Shown piece after piece: positions 45,106 through 53,488 of a stretch of 64,000 bases of DNA. Position 1 is the stretch's first letter. Every line of letters begins with the position of its first letter. A program made the translations under genes and the position numbers. The notes beneath the pieces were generated by a model. It was not told the DNA's origin. It ran no database searches and saw only the letters and a program-made list of their open reading frames with translations. Location: the NCBI RefSeq assembly GCF_019331725.1, contig NZ_JAHBBF010000007.1, forward strand, positions 62,001-126,000, given 5' to 3'. The DNA is from Bifidobacterium saguinibicoloris. GTDB taxonomy: Bacteria > Actinomycetota > Actinomycetes > Actinomycetales > Bifidobacteriaceae.

Positions 45106-46578
45106 ATGTTCGTTCTCACCAACGCCTGGCGCGCCGTGACGCGACGCTGGGTGACCTCAGCGCTGACCGTGGTGGTCGCGCTCCTCGTCTCGTTCGGCAG
45201 CATCGTCTCGCTGTCCGTGCTGCAGGAGCACTCCGACGCCCACGGCACCGACTACAACGCACAGACCCCCAACGCCGTGATCAGGCCCACCGCCGCCACG
45301 AAGGCCGACATGAAGGGCGACGACGCCTCCATCACATCGAAGTACCTCACCATCGAGGACTACGGCACCTACGCCACCGCCGCACAGACGCAGGGCGTCT
45401 CGTTCACGTACACGCTCGCCCAGAGCGTGCCGGTCCGTCAAAGCGGCAGCATCAAGGCCATCCCCGGCAGCGCGGACGAATCCGCCGACAAGACCGGCGG
45501 CGAGTTCACGCTGCTCAGCATGTACACCGGCCAGGCCAAGAAGGCCAACGAGTACGGCAACTACACCGTGGTTGAGGGCAAGAAGCTCAACGGCTTCCAG
45601 GACACCACCTCCCAGAGCGCGCTCATCTCCAAGGCCGTGGCCGAGAAGAACAACCTCAAGCCCGGCGACAAGTTCAAGGTGGGCGACCCCTCCGACTCCT
45701 CCAAGACCTACGAGTTCACCGTCCGCGGCATCTACGAGTACGACGACGACTCCGACGGCGGCAACGGCACCTACTCCAAGGCACTGCCCAAGCTCGCCAA
45801 GGACAACCGCGAGAACGTGATCTACACGACGTACGCCGCCGTCTACGGCAAGGGCCTCGACCCGCAGGACGTCAAGGACGGCAGCTGGTCCAAGCCCGAC
45901 CTCAACGTCATCTTCCAATTCACCGACGTGGCCACGTACAACAAGTTCGTCAAGCTCGCGAAGAAGGCGAAGCTGCCGAAGGGCTACGAGCTCACCTCCC
46001 CGATCCTCGAATCCTATGAGGCGTCCGTCGCGCCGCTCGACTCGCTCGCCGCCAAGGTGCGCCCCGCCCTGTGGGTGCTGGCCATCGGCGGATGCGTGGC
46101 CCTGCTGGCCCTGGCCGTGGCGCGCAGCTGGTTCGGCCGCACCGAGGAGATCGGCATGGCGCTCGTCTCCGGCGTCACCAAGCCGCGCCTCGGATGGCAG
46201 TTCATGGTCGAATCGTTCATCCTCACCGTGATTCCGGTGACCGTGGGTCTGCTGGCCGGCGGCTTCGGCGCGAAGGCCATCGGTTCGGCGCTGGCGTCCG
46301 GTCACGCCACGCCCGTCACGTCGTCCATCGTGTGGACGATGGTGTGGGACGGCCTCGCTTTGGTCGTGGTGCTGGCCGTGGTGGCGATGCTGCGTCCGGC
46401 GACGTTCCGCAACGCGGCCCTGTTCCAGGCGGCCGACGCCGGCAAGGGTTCCGTCGGGAAGACCGATTCCGCGGACGAGACCACCGAAAGCGACGACAAG
46501 ACCGAACGCCCGTCCGCGGGTGACGCTGCGGACGAGGCCGACGACAAGGACGCACAGCACGAGGAGGAGCAGGCATGA
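45106..46578 (+). CDS. FtsX-family ABC permease
   Basis: 490 residues with one helix at about 15-38, an extracytoplasmic domain of about 280 residues (MacB-like, with FTVRGIYEYDD), three helices at about 325-440, and an acidic C-terminal tail of about 50 (Asp, Glu, Ser, Lys rich). It is about half the length of two-domain permeases, so it should act as a dimer. GGAGAAG is 6 bases before the ATG. The stop overlaps the next gene by four bases (ATGA), so the two are translationally coupled. Substrate unknown. Confidence 0.82.
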   Translation: MFVLTNAWRAVTRRWVTSALTVVVALLVSFGSIVSLSVLQEHSDAHGTDYNAQTPNAVIRPTAATKADMKGDDASITSKYLTIEDYGTYATAAQTQGVSFTYTLAQSVPVRQSGSIKAIPGSADESADKTGGEFTLLSMYTGQAKKANEYGNYTVVEGKKLNGFQDTTSQSALISKAVAEKNNLKPGDKFKVGDPSDSSKTYEFTVRGIYEYDDDSDGGNGTYSKALPKLAKDNRENVIYTTYAAVYGKGLDPQDVKDGSWSKPDLNVIFQFTDVATYNKFVKLAKKAKLPKGYELTSPILESYEASVAPLDSLAAKVRPALWVLAIGGCVALLALAVARSWFGRTEEIGMALVSGVTKPRLGWQFMVESFILTVIPVTVGLLAGGFGAKAIGSALASGHATPVTSSIVWTMVWDGLALVVVLAVVAMLRPATFRNAALFQAADAGKGSVGKTDSADETTESDDKTERPSAGDAADEADDKDAQHEEEQA

Positions 46579-47774
46579 GCGACGCCGACAAGACCGAGAA
46601 CACCGAGGACCTGACGGCCGAGGCCGAAGGACAGGTCGCGGCGGACACCGCCGAAGACACCACGGAGGCTGCCGCCGAGGATCAGGCCGACGAGCAGGTC
46701 TCCTTCAGCGTCGTCTTCGACGACGACCCCGCAGTCGCCCTGCCTGAGGACGCGCTCGAGGCCGAAACGGACGAGACGGATTCGGACGCGGACGCCGACG
46801 CGGACGCCGACACGGCCGCCGACACGGAGGACGACACGGACGCGTCGGAGACCACGGCATCGGCCGACGACGAACCGCACGTCCCGCAGGAAACCAGCGT
46901 GGAGACGGCCAAGCGGAACGCGAAGCGCGTCGACGCGACCATCGCCCTCGCGGCGGACAATCTCGCCGACAAACAGCCGGCCGACCCGAACGAGATCCCC
47001 GCGGCGACGAAGGCGAACGCGACTTCCACGCATGACATCCACGTGGCCGCCGCGCAGTCGCACGCACGGCTCGGCCGCCAGGTGGACGACCGCGTCCTGC
47101 TCAAGTCGTACCCGAACTTCTCCCTCAACCACGCCACCACCACGAACCGCAAGTCCGGCCGTCACGTGCTGGACAACGTGTCGATGGCGTTCTACGCGGG
47201 TTCCCTGTACGCCATCCGCGTGCTGGACGACGAGGACGACCCCGAACAGCGCGTCACCCTCATGCAGGTGCTCGGCGGCTTCGTCATCCCCACCTCCGGC
47301 GCGGCGATGACGAAGAGCTCCAACCTCGCCGAACTCGAGATCAACGAGCTGCGCGGCCACCGGCTGGGCCTCGTGCCGCAGCGCTACGCGGTGCGCGGCG
47401 ACCTCGACGCCGAAGCGAACGTGCTGTACGCCATGAACGCGTCCGGACGCACCTACCTCAAGCCCAAGCCCATCGCGGCGCGCGAGTTCCTCGCGCGCAC
47501 CGGCTTCGGCGAAGCCACAAACGGCAAGAAGGTGGGCGAGCTGTCCCCGCTGGACCAGAAGCGCGTCGCCATCGCCCGCGCCATCAGCTGCGAGGCGGAC
47601 ACGCTCATCCTCGACGAGCCCACCAAGGGCCTCGACGACCAGGACGCGAAGGCCATCCTCGCGCTGCTGCGCACCATCGCGCACGGCCGCGATCCGAAGC
47701 GCGCGGTCATCATCGTCACCGCGCAGGACGACGTGGCCGAAGCAGCGGACAAGGTGTACGCGCTGGAGGATTGA
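46575..47774 (+). CDS. ABC-type protein with degenerate nucleotide-binding site
   Basis: 399 residues. Residues 1-185 are an acidic, Ala/Thr/Asp/Glu-rich low-complexity extension without a recognisable domain. Residues 186-399 follow the LolD/MacB ATPase fold: VLDNVSMAFYAGSLYAI, LGGFVIPTSGA, signature LSPLDQKRVAIARA and Walker B LILDEPTKGLD. The place of Walker A reads VLDDEDDPEQRVTL, with no GxxGxGK and no P-loop Lys, and the H-loop His is replaced (IIVTAQDD). ATP binding in the usual way looks impossible, though Walker B and the signature are kept. It is coupled to the FtsX permease by an ATGA overlap. It may be a regulatory pseudo-ATPase for the permease, or another ATPase may supply energy; both are inference. 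Confidence 0.8.
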   Translation: MSDADKTENTEDLTAEAEGQVAADTAEDTTEAAAEDQADEQVSFSVVFDDDPAVALPEDALEAETDETDSDADADADADTAADTEDDTDASETTASADDEPHVPQETSVETAKRNAKRVDATIALAADNLADKQPADPNEIPAATKANATSTHDIHVAAAQSHARLGRQVDDRVLLKSYPNFSLNHATTTNRKSGRHVLDNVSMAFYAGSLYAIRVLDDEDDPEQRVTLMQVLGGFVIPTSGAAMTKSSNLAELEINELRGHRLGLVPQRYAVRGDLDAEANVLYAMNASGRTYLKPKPIAAREFLARTGFGEATNGKKVGELSPLDQKRVAIARAISCEADTLILDEPTKGLDDQDAKAILALLRTIAHGRDPKRAVIIVTAQDDVAEAADKVYALED

Positions 47775-47809
47775 GCACAACGGCGCACGCGCCGCCGCAC
47801 GCATCGCAT

Positions 47810-47852
47810 GGTGAAGCCCCAGAGGGATGGAGAATCCCTCCGGGGCTTCACC
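47810..47852. terminator. Strong bidirectional hairpin terminator
   Basis: GGTGAAGCCCC and GGGGCTTCACC outer arms with a GAGGGAT/ATCCCTC inner stem. It lies between the convergent ABC gene (ends 47774) and HD gene (ends 47870). Confidence 0.85.
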
Positions 47853-47869
47853 GTATCCGGCGATGACGG

Positions 47870-48736
47870 TCAGATGACGACCATGTGGTATTCGGCGGCG
47901 AGCGGCTCCACGTCCACCACGCCGTACTGGTCGAGCAGTTCGAGCCAGCGGCGCTTGTTCTCCTCGCCGAAACGCGCGGCGCGCCTCGTGTACGAGGCGG
48001 CGGTGACGAACTTCGGCGGCAGCGACTTGCTGTTGTACTTGTCGGCCACCATCACCGTCTCCTGCTCGAGGTTCACCGGCACGTAGTCGGCCGGGGGCAG
48101 CGGCAGCTCCTGACGGATCACATCCTCGCGCGTGAGCCCCACGCCGGTGTGGTTGCGGGCGAACTGGGCGATCTCCTCGTCCACGCCGTTCTCCAGCAGG
48201 TACTCGTAGCCGAGCAGCCCGTGCTTGATGTACTTCTTGCCGGCGAACTTCAACGGTTCGCCGTCTGTGCCGTCGTGCTTGAGCACGCGGTACGTGCCGA
48301 TGTCGTGCAGCAGGCCGCCGATCGTGACGAGATGCTCGTCGATGAGCCGCGGCGGCACATGGCCGCCGGTCACGCCGTCGGACGGCGGCACGGCGAGCAG
48401 GTTCGCGGGGGTGGCTGTTGCAGGAGCGGCCGCGGCGGGGGTAGCTGTCGCAGGGGCGGCTGTTGCAGGGGTAGCTGTTGCGGGCGAGTCGGACGGTCCT
48501 GCAGCCGTCCCAAGCCCGGCGAGCACCGCCTCCGCACCGGCCGCGGACGGGGCACCCAGTTCCGCCGCATCCTTCGGCAGCGTGCAACGGCGGGCGAACA
48601 GCATGTTCTGGCGGTGGGCGAGCATGCGGGCGATGCGCGCGACGATCACGCAATGCGTGTGGATTAGGTTGTACGCCTCCTCGGAAGGCGCGATCTTGTG
48701 GTGGAGCTCTTCGATCTGCTCAAGCGTGGGAACCAT
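47870..48736 (-). CDS. HD-domain phosphohydrolase
   Basis: 288 residues. Metal ligands of an HD domain are visible: His in NLIHTHCVIVARIARM, the His-Asp pair in GLLHDIGTYRV, and later His in RNHTGVGLTREDV and a closing Asp in VMVADKYNSK. About 45 residues rich in Ala, Thr and Pro (repeated ATATPA units, about residues 85-112) split the domain between the first His and the HD pair; the coding DNA at 48410-48485 is an imperfect 30-bp repeat. TACAAT at 48743-48748 lies 6 bases before the ATG and no SD is present, suggesting a leaderless mRNA. The substrate (nucleotide or other phosphate ester) is unknown. Confidence 0.82.
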   Translation of the reverse strand: MVPTLEQIEELHHKIAPSEEAYNLIHTHCVIVARIARMLAHRQNMLFARRCTLPKDAAELGAPSAAGAEAVLAGLGTAAGPSDSPATATPATAAPATATPAAAAPATATPANLLAVPPSDGVTGGHVPPRLIDEHLVTIGGLLHDIGTYRVLKHDGTDGEPLKFAGKKYIKHGLLGYEYLLENGVDEEIAQFARNHTGVGLTREDVIRQELPLPPADYVPVNLEQETVMVADKYNSKSLPPKFVTAASYTRRAARFGEENKRRWLELLDQYGVVDVEPLAAEYHMVVI

Positions 48737-48811
48737 ACCGCCATTGTATGGCGCGCATAGGGCGGGCGCGGAACGCTCCGGCCGGCACGCGCCGACTCCC
48801 AGGCTGGGCGC

Positions 48812-49684
48812 TCAGTCGATGGAGCGGATGGACCATTCGCCGGTGCGGTTGGAGGCGACGATCATCTGGTCGTTGCCGAGCTCCTCCCAGCCGTCGGCCT
48901 CGGCCTGTTCGAAGCCGGAGGATGCGACGACGATGCCGGCAGGCGCACCGTCCTCGTTGGTGAGCGCGCGGTAGCGCATCACACGGTAGTCCTGCGCCTT
49001 CTCCCCCTGACCGTACTCCTCGTAGATCTCGACGATGCGCGAGGAAGTGCGTTCGCGTCCGGCCGCGTTCAGGGCGATGAACTGATCCTGGGACTGGATC
49101 ATGCAGTTGTAGCTCGAGCGCGGGTAGGCCTGGCGCAGTTCGCGTACCGCCTGCGCCACGGCCTCGTCGAGGTCGTAACCGAAGCCGATGTATTCGAGGA
49201 TCACGGCGAAGAAGATGGCGGAGTCGGAGCGACCGCCGGTGGACAGGAACACGCTGTGGTTCACCGGATACTGCTTGTTGGTCACGATGTTGCGGCCGTG
49301 CGAATCGGAGATGTCGCCGTTGTGGATGAAGCTCAGGCCGTTGGCGAAGAACGGCTGCTGGTTCTCCAGGATGAGCGGCAGGTTCGAGGAGGCAAGGCGC
49401 AGGTGCCACAGGGCGCCGCGGGCCGGTTCGGAGGCGAGTTCAGGGAACACAGGGTCGAAGCGCGCGGCCACCGTGGTCTTGTACAGCTTGGTGCCGGTCT
49501 CCGGCGCGGGGGCGCCGCCGTCCTCGGTGCCGGGGGTCTCCACCGGCTCGTACAGCATGGCGCAACCCCACCCGTCGTTGTGGATCTCGCTCATGTCGCG
49601 GTAGTCGCCGACGGCCTCGGTGCCCAGGATGGCGTCGAGACTGAGGTTGAACCCGGCCGTGGCGTATCCCAGTAATCTGCACAT
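48812..49684 (-). CDS. Class II glutamine amidotransferase domain protein
   Basis: 290 residues starting Met-Cys, so Cys2 is the N-terminal nucleophile after Met removal. Typical blocks are MCRLLGYAT, HNDGWGCAMLY near 38, the oxyanion-region GALWHLRLASS with QQPFF, FIHNGDIS, and GRSDSAIFF. This is the YafJ/EgtC-like group without a fused synthetase domain; the acceptor reaction is not known. No SD is seen. TATGGT at 49693-49698 is 8 bases before the start, as for other likely leaderless genes. An inverted repeat CGCTATA/TATAGCG lies at 49727-49749 just upstream. Confidence 0.85.
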   Translation of the reverse strand: MCRLLGYATAGFNLSLDAILGTEAVGDYRDMSEIHNDGWGCAMLYEPVETPGTEDGGAPAPETGTKLYKTTVAARFDPVFPELASEPARGALWHLRLASSNLPLILENQQPFFANGLSFIHNGDISDSHGRNIVTNKQYPVNHSVFLSTGGRSDSAIFFAVILEYIGFGYDLDEAVAQAVRELRQAYPRSSYNCMIQSQDQFIALNAAGRERTSSRIVEIYEEYGQGEKAQDYRVMRYRALTNEDGAPAGIVVASSGFEQAEADGWEELGNDQMIVASNRTGEWSIRSID

Positions 49685-49726
49685 AGTTGGCTACCATAAT
49701 GCGGTCTCGTCGCGACGCGCCTTTTT

Positions 49727-49749
49727 CGCTATAAGTGTTGCCTATAGCG
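49727..49749. promoter_or_regulatory. Inverted repeat CGCTATA/TATAGCG
   Basis: Two 7-bp arms with a 9-base gap lie in the 167-base region between the Kup gene end and the amidotransferase start, about 45 bases before the latter. It could be an operator near its promoter. Confidence 0.35.
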
Positions 49750-49851
49750 CCTCGACGCACAGGTTGTCGACGCACAGCCGCGCGACGACGCCGACCGCCA
49801 CGATTGCCGACGGCTCCCGCCGACACCGACCACCACGACCGACGCCGATCC

Positions 49852-52278
49852 TCACAATGTGACGGCGGGGATGCCTCCGGTCGGCTGCCCGTCGCGCCCG
49901 TCGCGTCCATCGCGACCACTGCGCCCGTCGCGCCCGCCGCCGAATCCGGTGCCCCGGCCCCGCCCGGGCGAGAGCTCGACGGGCTCGCCGATGCGCTTGA
50001 GCCGCGGAGGCCGACGCGTGGAGACGAACAGCGGCTGCACCTCGACGAGCGGATTGTACGGAGCCAGTCCGAACCATTTGACCGGCGAGCCGGCCAGATG
50101 ACGGATGGCGTACTTGGTCTGCAGCGAGAGCGCCCCGCGGGCGGACACCTTCGATTCCGGCATGAGTGCCTTGTGGATGAGCACGTAGCGGATGGTGCCG
50201 ATGTTCGGATCCGCGTCCACCTTCGGGTAGATGGATTTCTGCTGGGGCAGTTCGCCGCTCTTGGACAGGTCGTGCATGATCTGGTGCAGGTAGGCGGGGA
50301 TGGACTGGGAGACCTTGAATCCGAGGCGGATGCGCACGCGGAACAGGAAGTCGGTGCCGAAGTTCTCCACCTCGTATTCGCGGGTGAACGGGTTGTCGGT
50401 GGTCTCCACGCTCACCGCCCACCAGGCGCGGGCGCGTTTGGGATGGTCGGCGAAGATGGAGAAGAAGATGTCCGTGTCGAGGCGCTTGGTCTCATTATCG
50501 GACGTCAGGTACACGATGTTGTCCGCGAAGTAGGGGATGCGGAAGTCGCCGTGCAGCTTCTCCAGGGTGGGCAGGAAGTCCTTCGTGCGCATGTGGCGGC
50601 GTTGCGCGCGTTCCAGCTTGGTGCCCTCGTCCCACGTGTACATGACGAACAGGATGGCCACGGTGAGCAGCATGGTGAACCAGCCGCCGTGGAGGAACTT
50701 CGCCATGGAGGCGATGAAGAACATGCATTGGATGGCGAGGAACACCAGGAGGAACACGATCGCGCCGAGCCGCCGCCCCGTGTACCAGATGTATACGGCG
50801 AGCAGGATGGTGGTGGTGATCATGGTGATCGTCAACGCCAGACCGTAGGCGGCGGAGATGTGTTCGGAGTCCTTGAACATGGCGAGCACGAGCAGCGTGG
50901 CCACGCACAGCACGCCGTTGACGACGGGGATGTACAGCTGGCCGCGCGTGCGGGCCGGATAGCGCACCTGGAGGTGCGGCATCCAGTTGAGGCGCGTCGC
51001 CTCGGACACCATGGTGAACGCGCCGGTGATGAGCGCCTGGGAGGCGATGACGCCCGCGGTGACGGACAGGACCACGGCCACGTAGCGCACGTTCGGCGTC
51101 ATCATCTGGAAGAACGGGTTGAGCGACGCCATCTTCATGTAGCGGGCGTCATGGTGGTGGGCGAGGATCCACGCCCCCTGTCCGAAGTAGTTGCAGACGA
51201 GCGCGATCTTGATGAACGGCCAGGTGAAGTAGATATTGCCGCGCCCCACGTGTCCCATGTCCGAGTACAGCGCCTCGGCACCGGTGGTGGAGAGGAACAC
51301 GGTGCCCATGAGCGCGATGCCGGCGGCGTTGTGCGGGCTGAACAGGAACCGCACGCCGTACACGGGGTTGAGCGCGGCGAACACGGTCCAGTCGTTGGAG
51401 AGGTTGGCGATCCCCACCACGGCGAGGAACGTGAACCAGATGAGCACGATGGAGCCGAACACGCGGCCGATGCTTTCGGTGCCGCGCGACTGCACCATGA
51501 ACAGCACCACGATGATGCATACGGTGATCATCAGGGTCAGGCTCGGGTTCTCGTCGAACACGTGCTCGAGCGGCGGCAGCGTCTGCAGGCCTTCCACGGC
51601 GGAGCTGATGGACACGGCCGGGGTGAGCACGGAGTCGGCGAGGAACGCGGCGCCTCCCACCATGGCGGGGATGGCGAGCCACGCCCCGCGGCGCCGGATG
51701 AGCGAGTACAGCGCGAAGATGCCGCCTTCGCCGTTGTTGTCGATTCTCATGGCGATGAACACGTATTTCACGGTGGTGATGAGCGTGATGGACCAGAAGA
51801 CGAGGGAGAGCATGCCGAGCACGGCCTCACGGTCGGCGTTGGCGATGCCGCCCTGTCCGGACAGGAACGTCTGCGCGGTGTACAGGGGCGAGGTGCCGAT
51901 GTCGCCGTAGACCACGCCGAGCGCCACGATGGCCATCGTCCAGGTGATCTTGTTGGGGCCGGACTGCAGTTTGGCCCACCATCGCCCGAACCGTCCCTTG
52001 GCGGCGGCGGTGGAGAGCTTTTCGGCCTCCTTGTTGCGGGCTTCGGCCCGTTTGACGAGCTCTTCGCGTTCCTCCCGGGTGAGGGTCCGGCGGGAGACCT
52101 TCGGCGCGTTGGTGAAGGTGTCGGCGCGCAGCAGCGCCTCCTTCTCCTCCTTGGCCCGTTCCTCCTTGGCCTTCGCCGCGGCGGCTTTGGCTGCTGCGGC
52201 CTGCCGCGCCTGTTCGCCCGATGTGGTCTTCCCTCCCGATCTGCGGATGCGTCCGCCCTTCGGATTCGAATCAGCCAT
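49852..52278 (-). CDS. kup: Kup/KT/HAK potassium transporter
   Basis: 808 residues. The first 100 are a charged Ala/Lys/Glu coiled-coil tail. The membrane part then starts with MAIVALGVVYGDIGTSPLYT, the Kup signature, followed by DNNGEGGIFALYSLIRR and 12 helices to about 550. A cytoplasmic C-terminal domain of about 220 residues ends in a Gly/Arg/Asp repeat (GRDGRDGRDG). GGAGG is 10 bases before the ATG at 52278; the ATG at 52308 is less likely. Potassium:proton symport is known for the family. The promoter candidate is TTGTGA, 17 bases, TACCAT, within an inverted repeat CGATTTCG/CGAAATCG. Confidence 0.93.
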   Translation of the reverse strand: MADSNPKGGRIRRSGGKTTSGEQARQAAAAKAAAAKAKEERAKEEKEALLRADTFTNAPKVSRRTLTREEREELVKRAEARNKEAEKLSTAAAKGRFGRWWAKLQSGPNKITWTMAIVALGVVYGDIGTSPLYTAQTFLSGQGGIANADREAVLGMLSLVFWSITLITTVKYVFIAMRIDNNGEGGIFALYSLIRRRGAWLAIPAMVGGAAFLADSVLTPAVSISSAVEGLQTLPPLEHVFDENPSLTLMITVCIIVVLFMVQSRGTESIGRVFGSIVLIWFTFLAVVGIANLSNDWTVFAALNPVYGVRFLFSPHNAAGIALMGTVFLSTTGAEALYSDMGHVGRGNIYFTWPFIKIALVCNYFGQGAWILAHHHDARYMKMASLNPFFQMMTPNVRYVAVVLSVTAGVIASQALITGAFTMVSEATRLNWMPHLQVRYPARTRGQLYIPVVNGVLCVATLLVLAMFKDSEHISAAYGLALTITMITTTILLAVYIWYTGRRLGAIVFLLVFLAIQCMFFIASMAKFLHGGWFTMLLTVAILFVMYTWDEGTKLERAQRRHMRTKDFLPTLEKLHGDFRIPYFADNIVYLTSDNETKRLDTDIFFSIFADHPKRARAWWAVSVETTDNPFTREYEVENFGTDFLFRVRIRLGFKVSQSIPAYLHQIMHDLSKSGELPQQKSIYPKVDADPNIGTIRYVLIHKALMPESKVSARGALSLQTKYAIRHLAGSPVKWFGLAPYNPLVEVQPLFVSTRRPPRLKRIGEPVELSPGRGRGTGFGGGRDGRSGRDGRDGRDGQPTGGIPAVTL

Positions 52279-52347
52279 GCGCTCAGTCCTCCATGCGGGG
52301 CGTCCCACCGACCGCCCTCGATGTTGTCTCCTTATGCGTCACACTCG

Positions 52348-52391
52348 CGATTTCGAAAAGACATGGTAGCACCTTGACGAAATCGTCACAA
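52348..52391 (-). promoter_or_regulatory. kup: Promoter and inverted repeat upstream of kup
   Basis: On the minus strand TTGTGA (52386-52391), 17 bases, TACCAT (52363-52368). The arms CGAAATCG (52378-52385) and CGATTTCG (52348-52355) bracket the -10 box and could bind a repressor. Confidence 0.5.
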
Positions 52392-52448
52392 CTTCTCTCA
52401 AGGCCACCTTATCCCTGCGCATGGCCACGCGGCTTCGCGTCCTGCGGC

Positions 52449-53408
52449 TCACACCCCGTACACGGTCCTCGTGGTCCTGCGGGTGCCGCGTGCCACCTCG
52501 GCGAGCGGCAGGTCGAGCGTGTCGGCCATCGCGCGCAGCGTGTACGGGATCATGTACGGCGCGTTCGTGCGGCCGCGGTACGGCATCGGCGTGAGGTACG
52601 GCGCGTCGGTTTCGACCATCGCGTGGTCGAGGCCGACGATGCGCAGCGATTCGCGGATGCCCTCGTTGCCCTTGTAGCTCACCGTGCCGGAGAAGCTCAG
52701 GTACCAGCCGTTCTCGCGCGCGATTTCGGCCATTTCGGCGTCGCCGGAGTAGGAGTGGAAGACGGTGCGTTCGGGGGCGCCGTCGGCGAGCAGCGTCTCG
52801 ATGACCTGCCGGTGGGAGTCGCGGTCGTGGATCTGCATCGGCAGGCCGAGTTCCTTGGCGAGCGCGATGTGCGCGCGGAACGCTTCGCGTTGCAGTTCCA
52901 GCGCGCCTTCGCCGGTACGGTAGAGGTCCATGCCGGTTTCGCCGATGGCGACGACCTGGTCCGGGTGCGTGCGTGCGAGGCGTTCGACTTCGGCCATGGC
53001 CTCGTCGAACGGCACGTCGTGGTACGGCTTGTAGGTGACGTCGAGTCCGTCGGGTCCGGCGACGGCGCGATGGCCGTGGCGTACGGCCTCGTTCGGGTGG
53101 ATGGCGATGGCCGCGTGGACCTGTCCGGGGTGTTCGACGGCCATCGTGACCGCTTTGGCGAGGTTCGGGTATTCGCAGCCGCAGTCGATGATGCCGGTCA
53201 CGCCGACCGCCGCCGCCTGCGCGAGCAGCTCGTCGACGTCGTAGACGGGGACTTCCGGCTGTCCTTTGGCGACGGCCTCGTGGCTCATCGCGCGTGCGAA
53301 CGGCACGACGGAGGCGACGTGCGTGTGGTTGTCGATGACGTGGGCGCCCTCCGGCAGCGTTTCGGGTGCGGGCGCCCAGCTGCGGTCGCGATGGTGGTGC
53401 TTGCTCAT
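52449..53408 (-). CDS. TatD-family metal-dependent hydrolase
   Basis: 319 residues of the amidohydrolase TIM-barrel type. Metal ligands: H28 and H30 in VIDNHTH, Glu in VAIGETGMDLY, His in MQIHDRDS, His in VFHSYSG, and Asp in MVETDAPYLTP. TatD proteins act as 3'-5' exonucleases or deacylases in quality control; the exact role here is not known. In many Gram-positive bacteria tatD follows metG; here a sugar transporter and a decayed gene lie between them. The start at 53408 lacks an SD and has TACACT at 53417-53422, 8 bases upstream, suggesting a leaderless mRNA. Open frame beyond the start is a by-product of high GC. Confidence 0.92.
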   Translation of the reverse strand: MSKHHHRDRSWAPAPETLPEGAHVIDNHTHVASVVPFARAMSHEAVAKGQPEVPVYDVDELLAQAAAVGVTGIIDCGCEYPNLAKAVTMAVEHPGQVHAAIAIHPNEAVRHGHRAVAGPDGLDVTYKPYHDVPFDEAMAEVERLARTHPDQVVAIGETGMDLYRTGEGALELQREAFRAHIALAKELGLPMQIHDRDSHRQVIETLLADGAPERTVFHSYSGDAEMAEIARENGWYLSFSGTVSYKGNEGIRESLRIVGLDHAMVETDAPYLTPMPYRGRTNAPYMIPYTLRAMADTLDLPLAEVARGTRRTTRTVYGV

Positions 53409-53488
53409 GGTTGCCCAGTGTAGTTGCGGCGACGGCGTACGGTTTCCACGGTCATCCGCGACGGCGCCGTCGGCGACGTACGTCCGGC

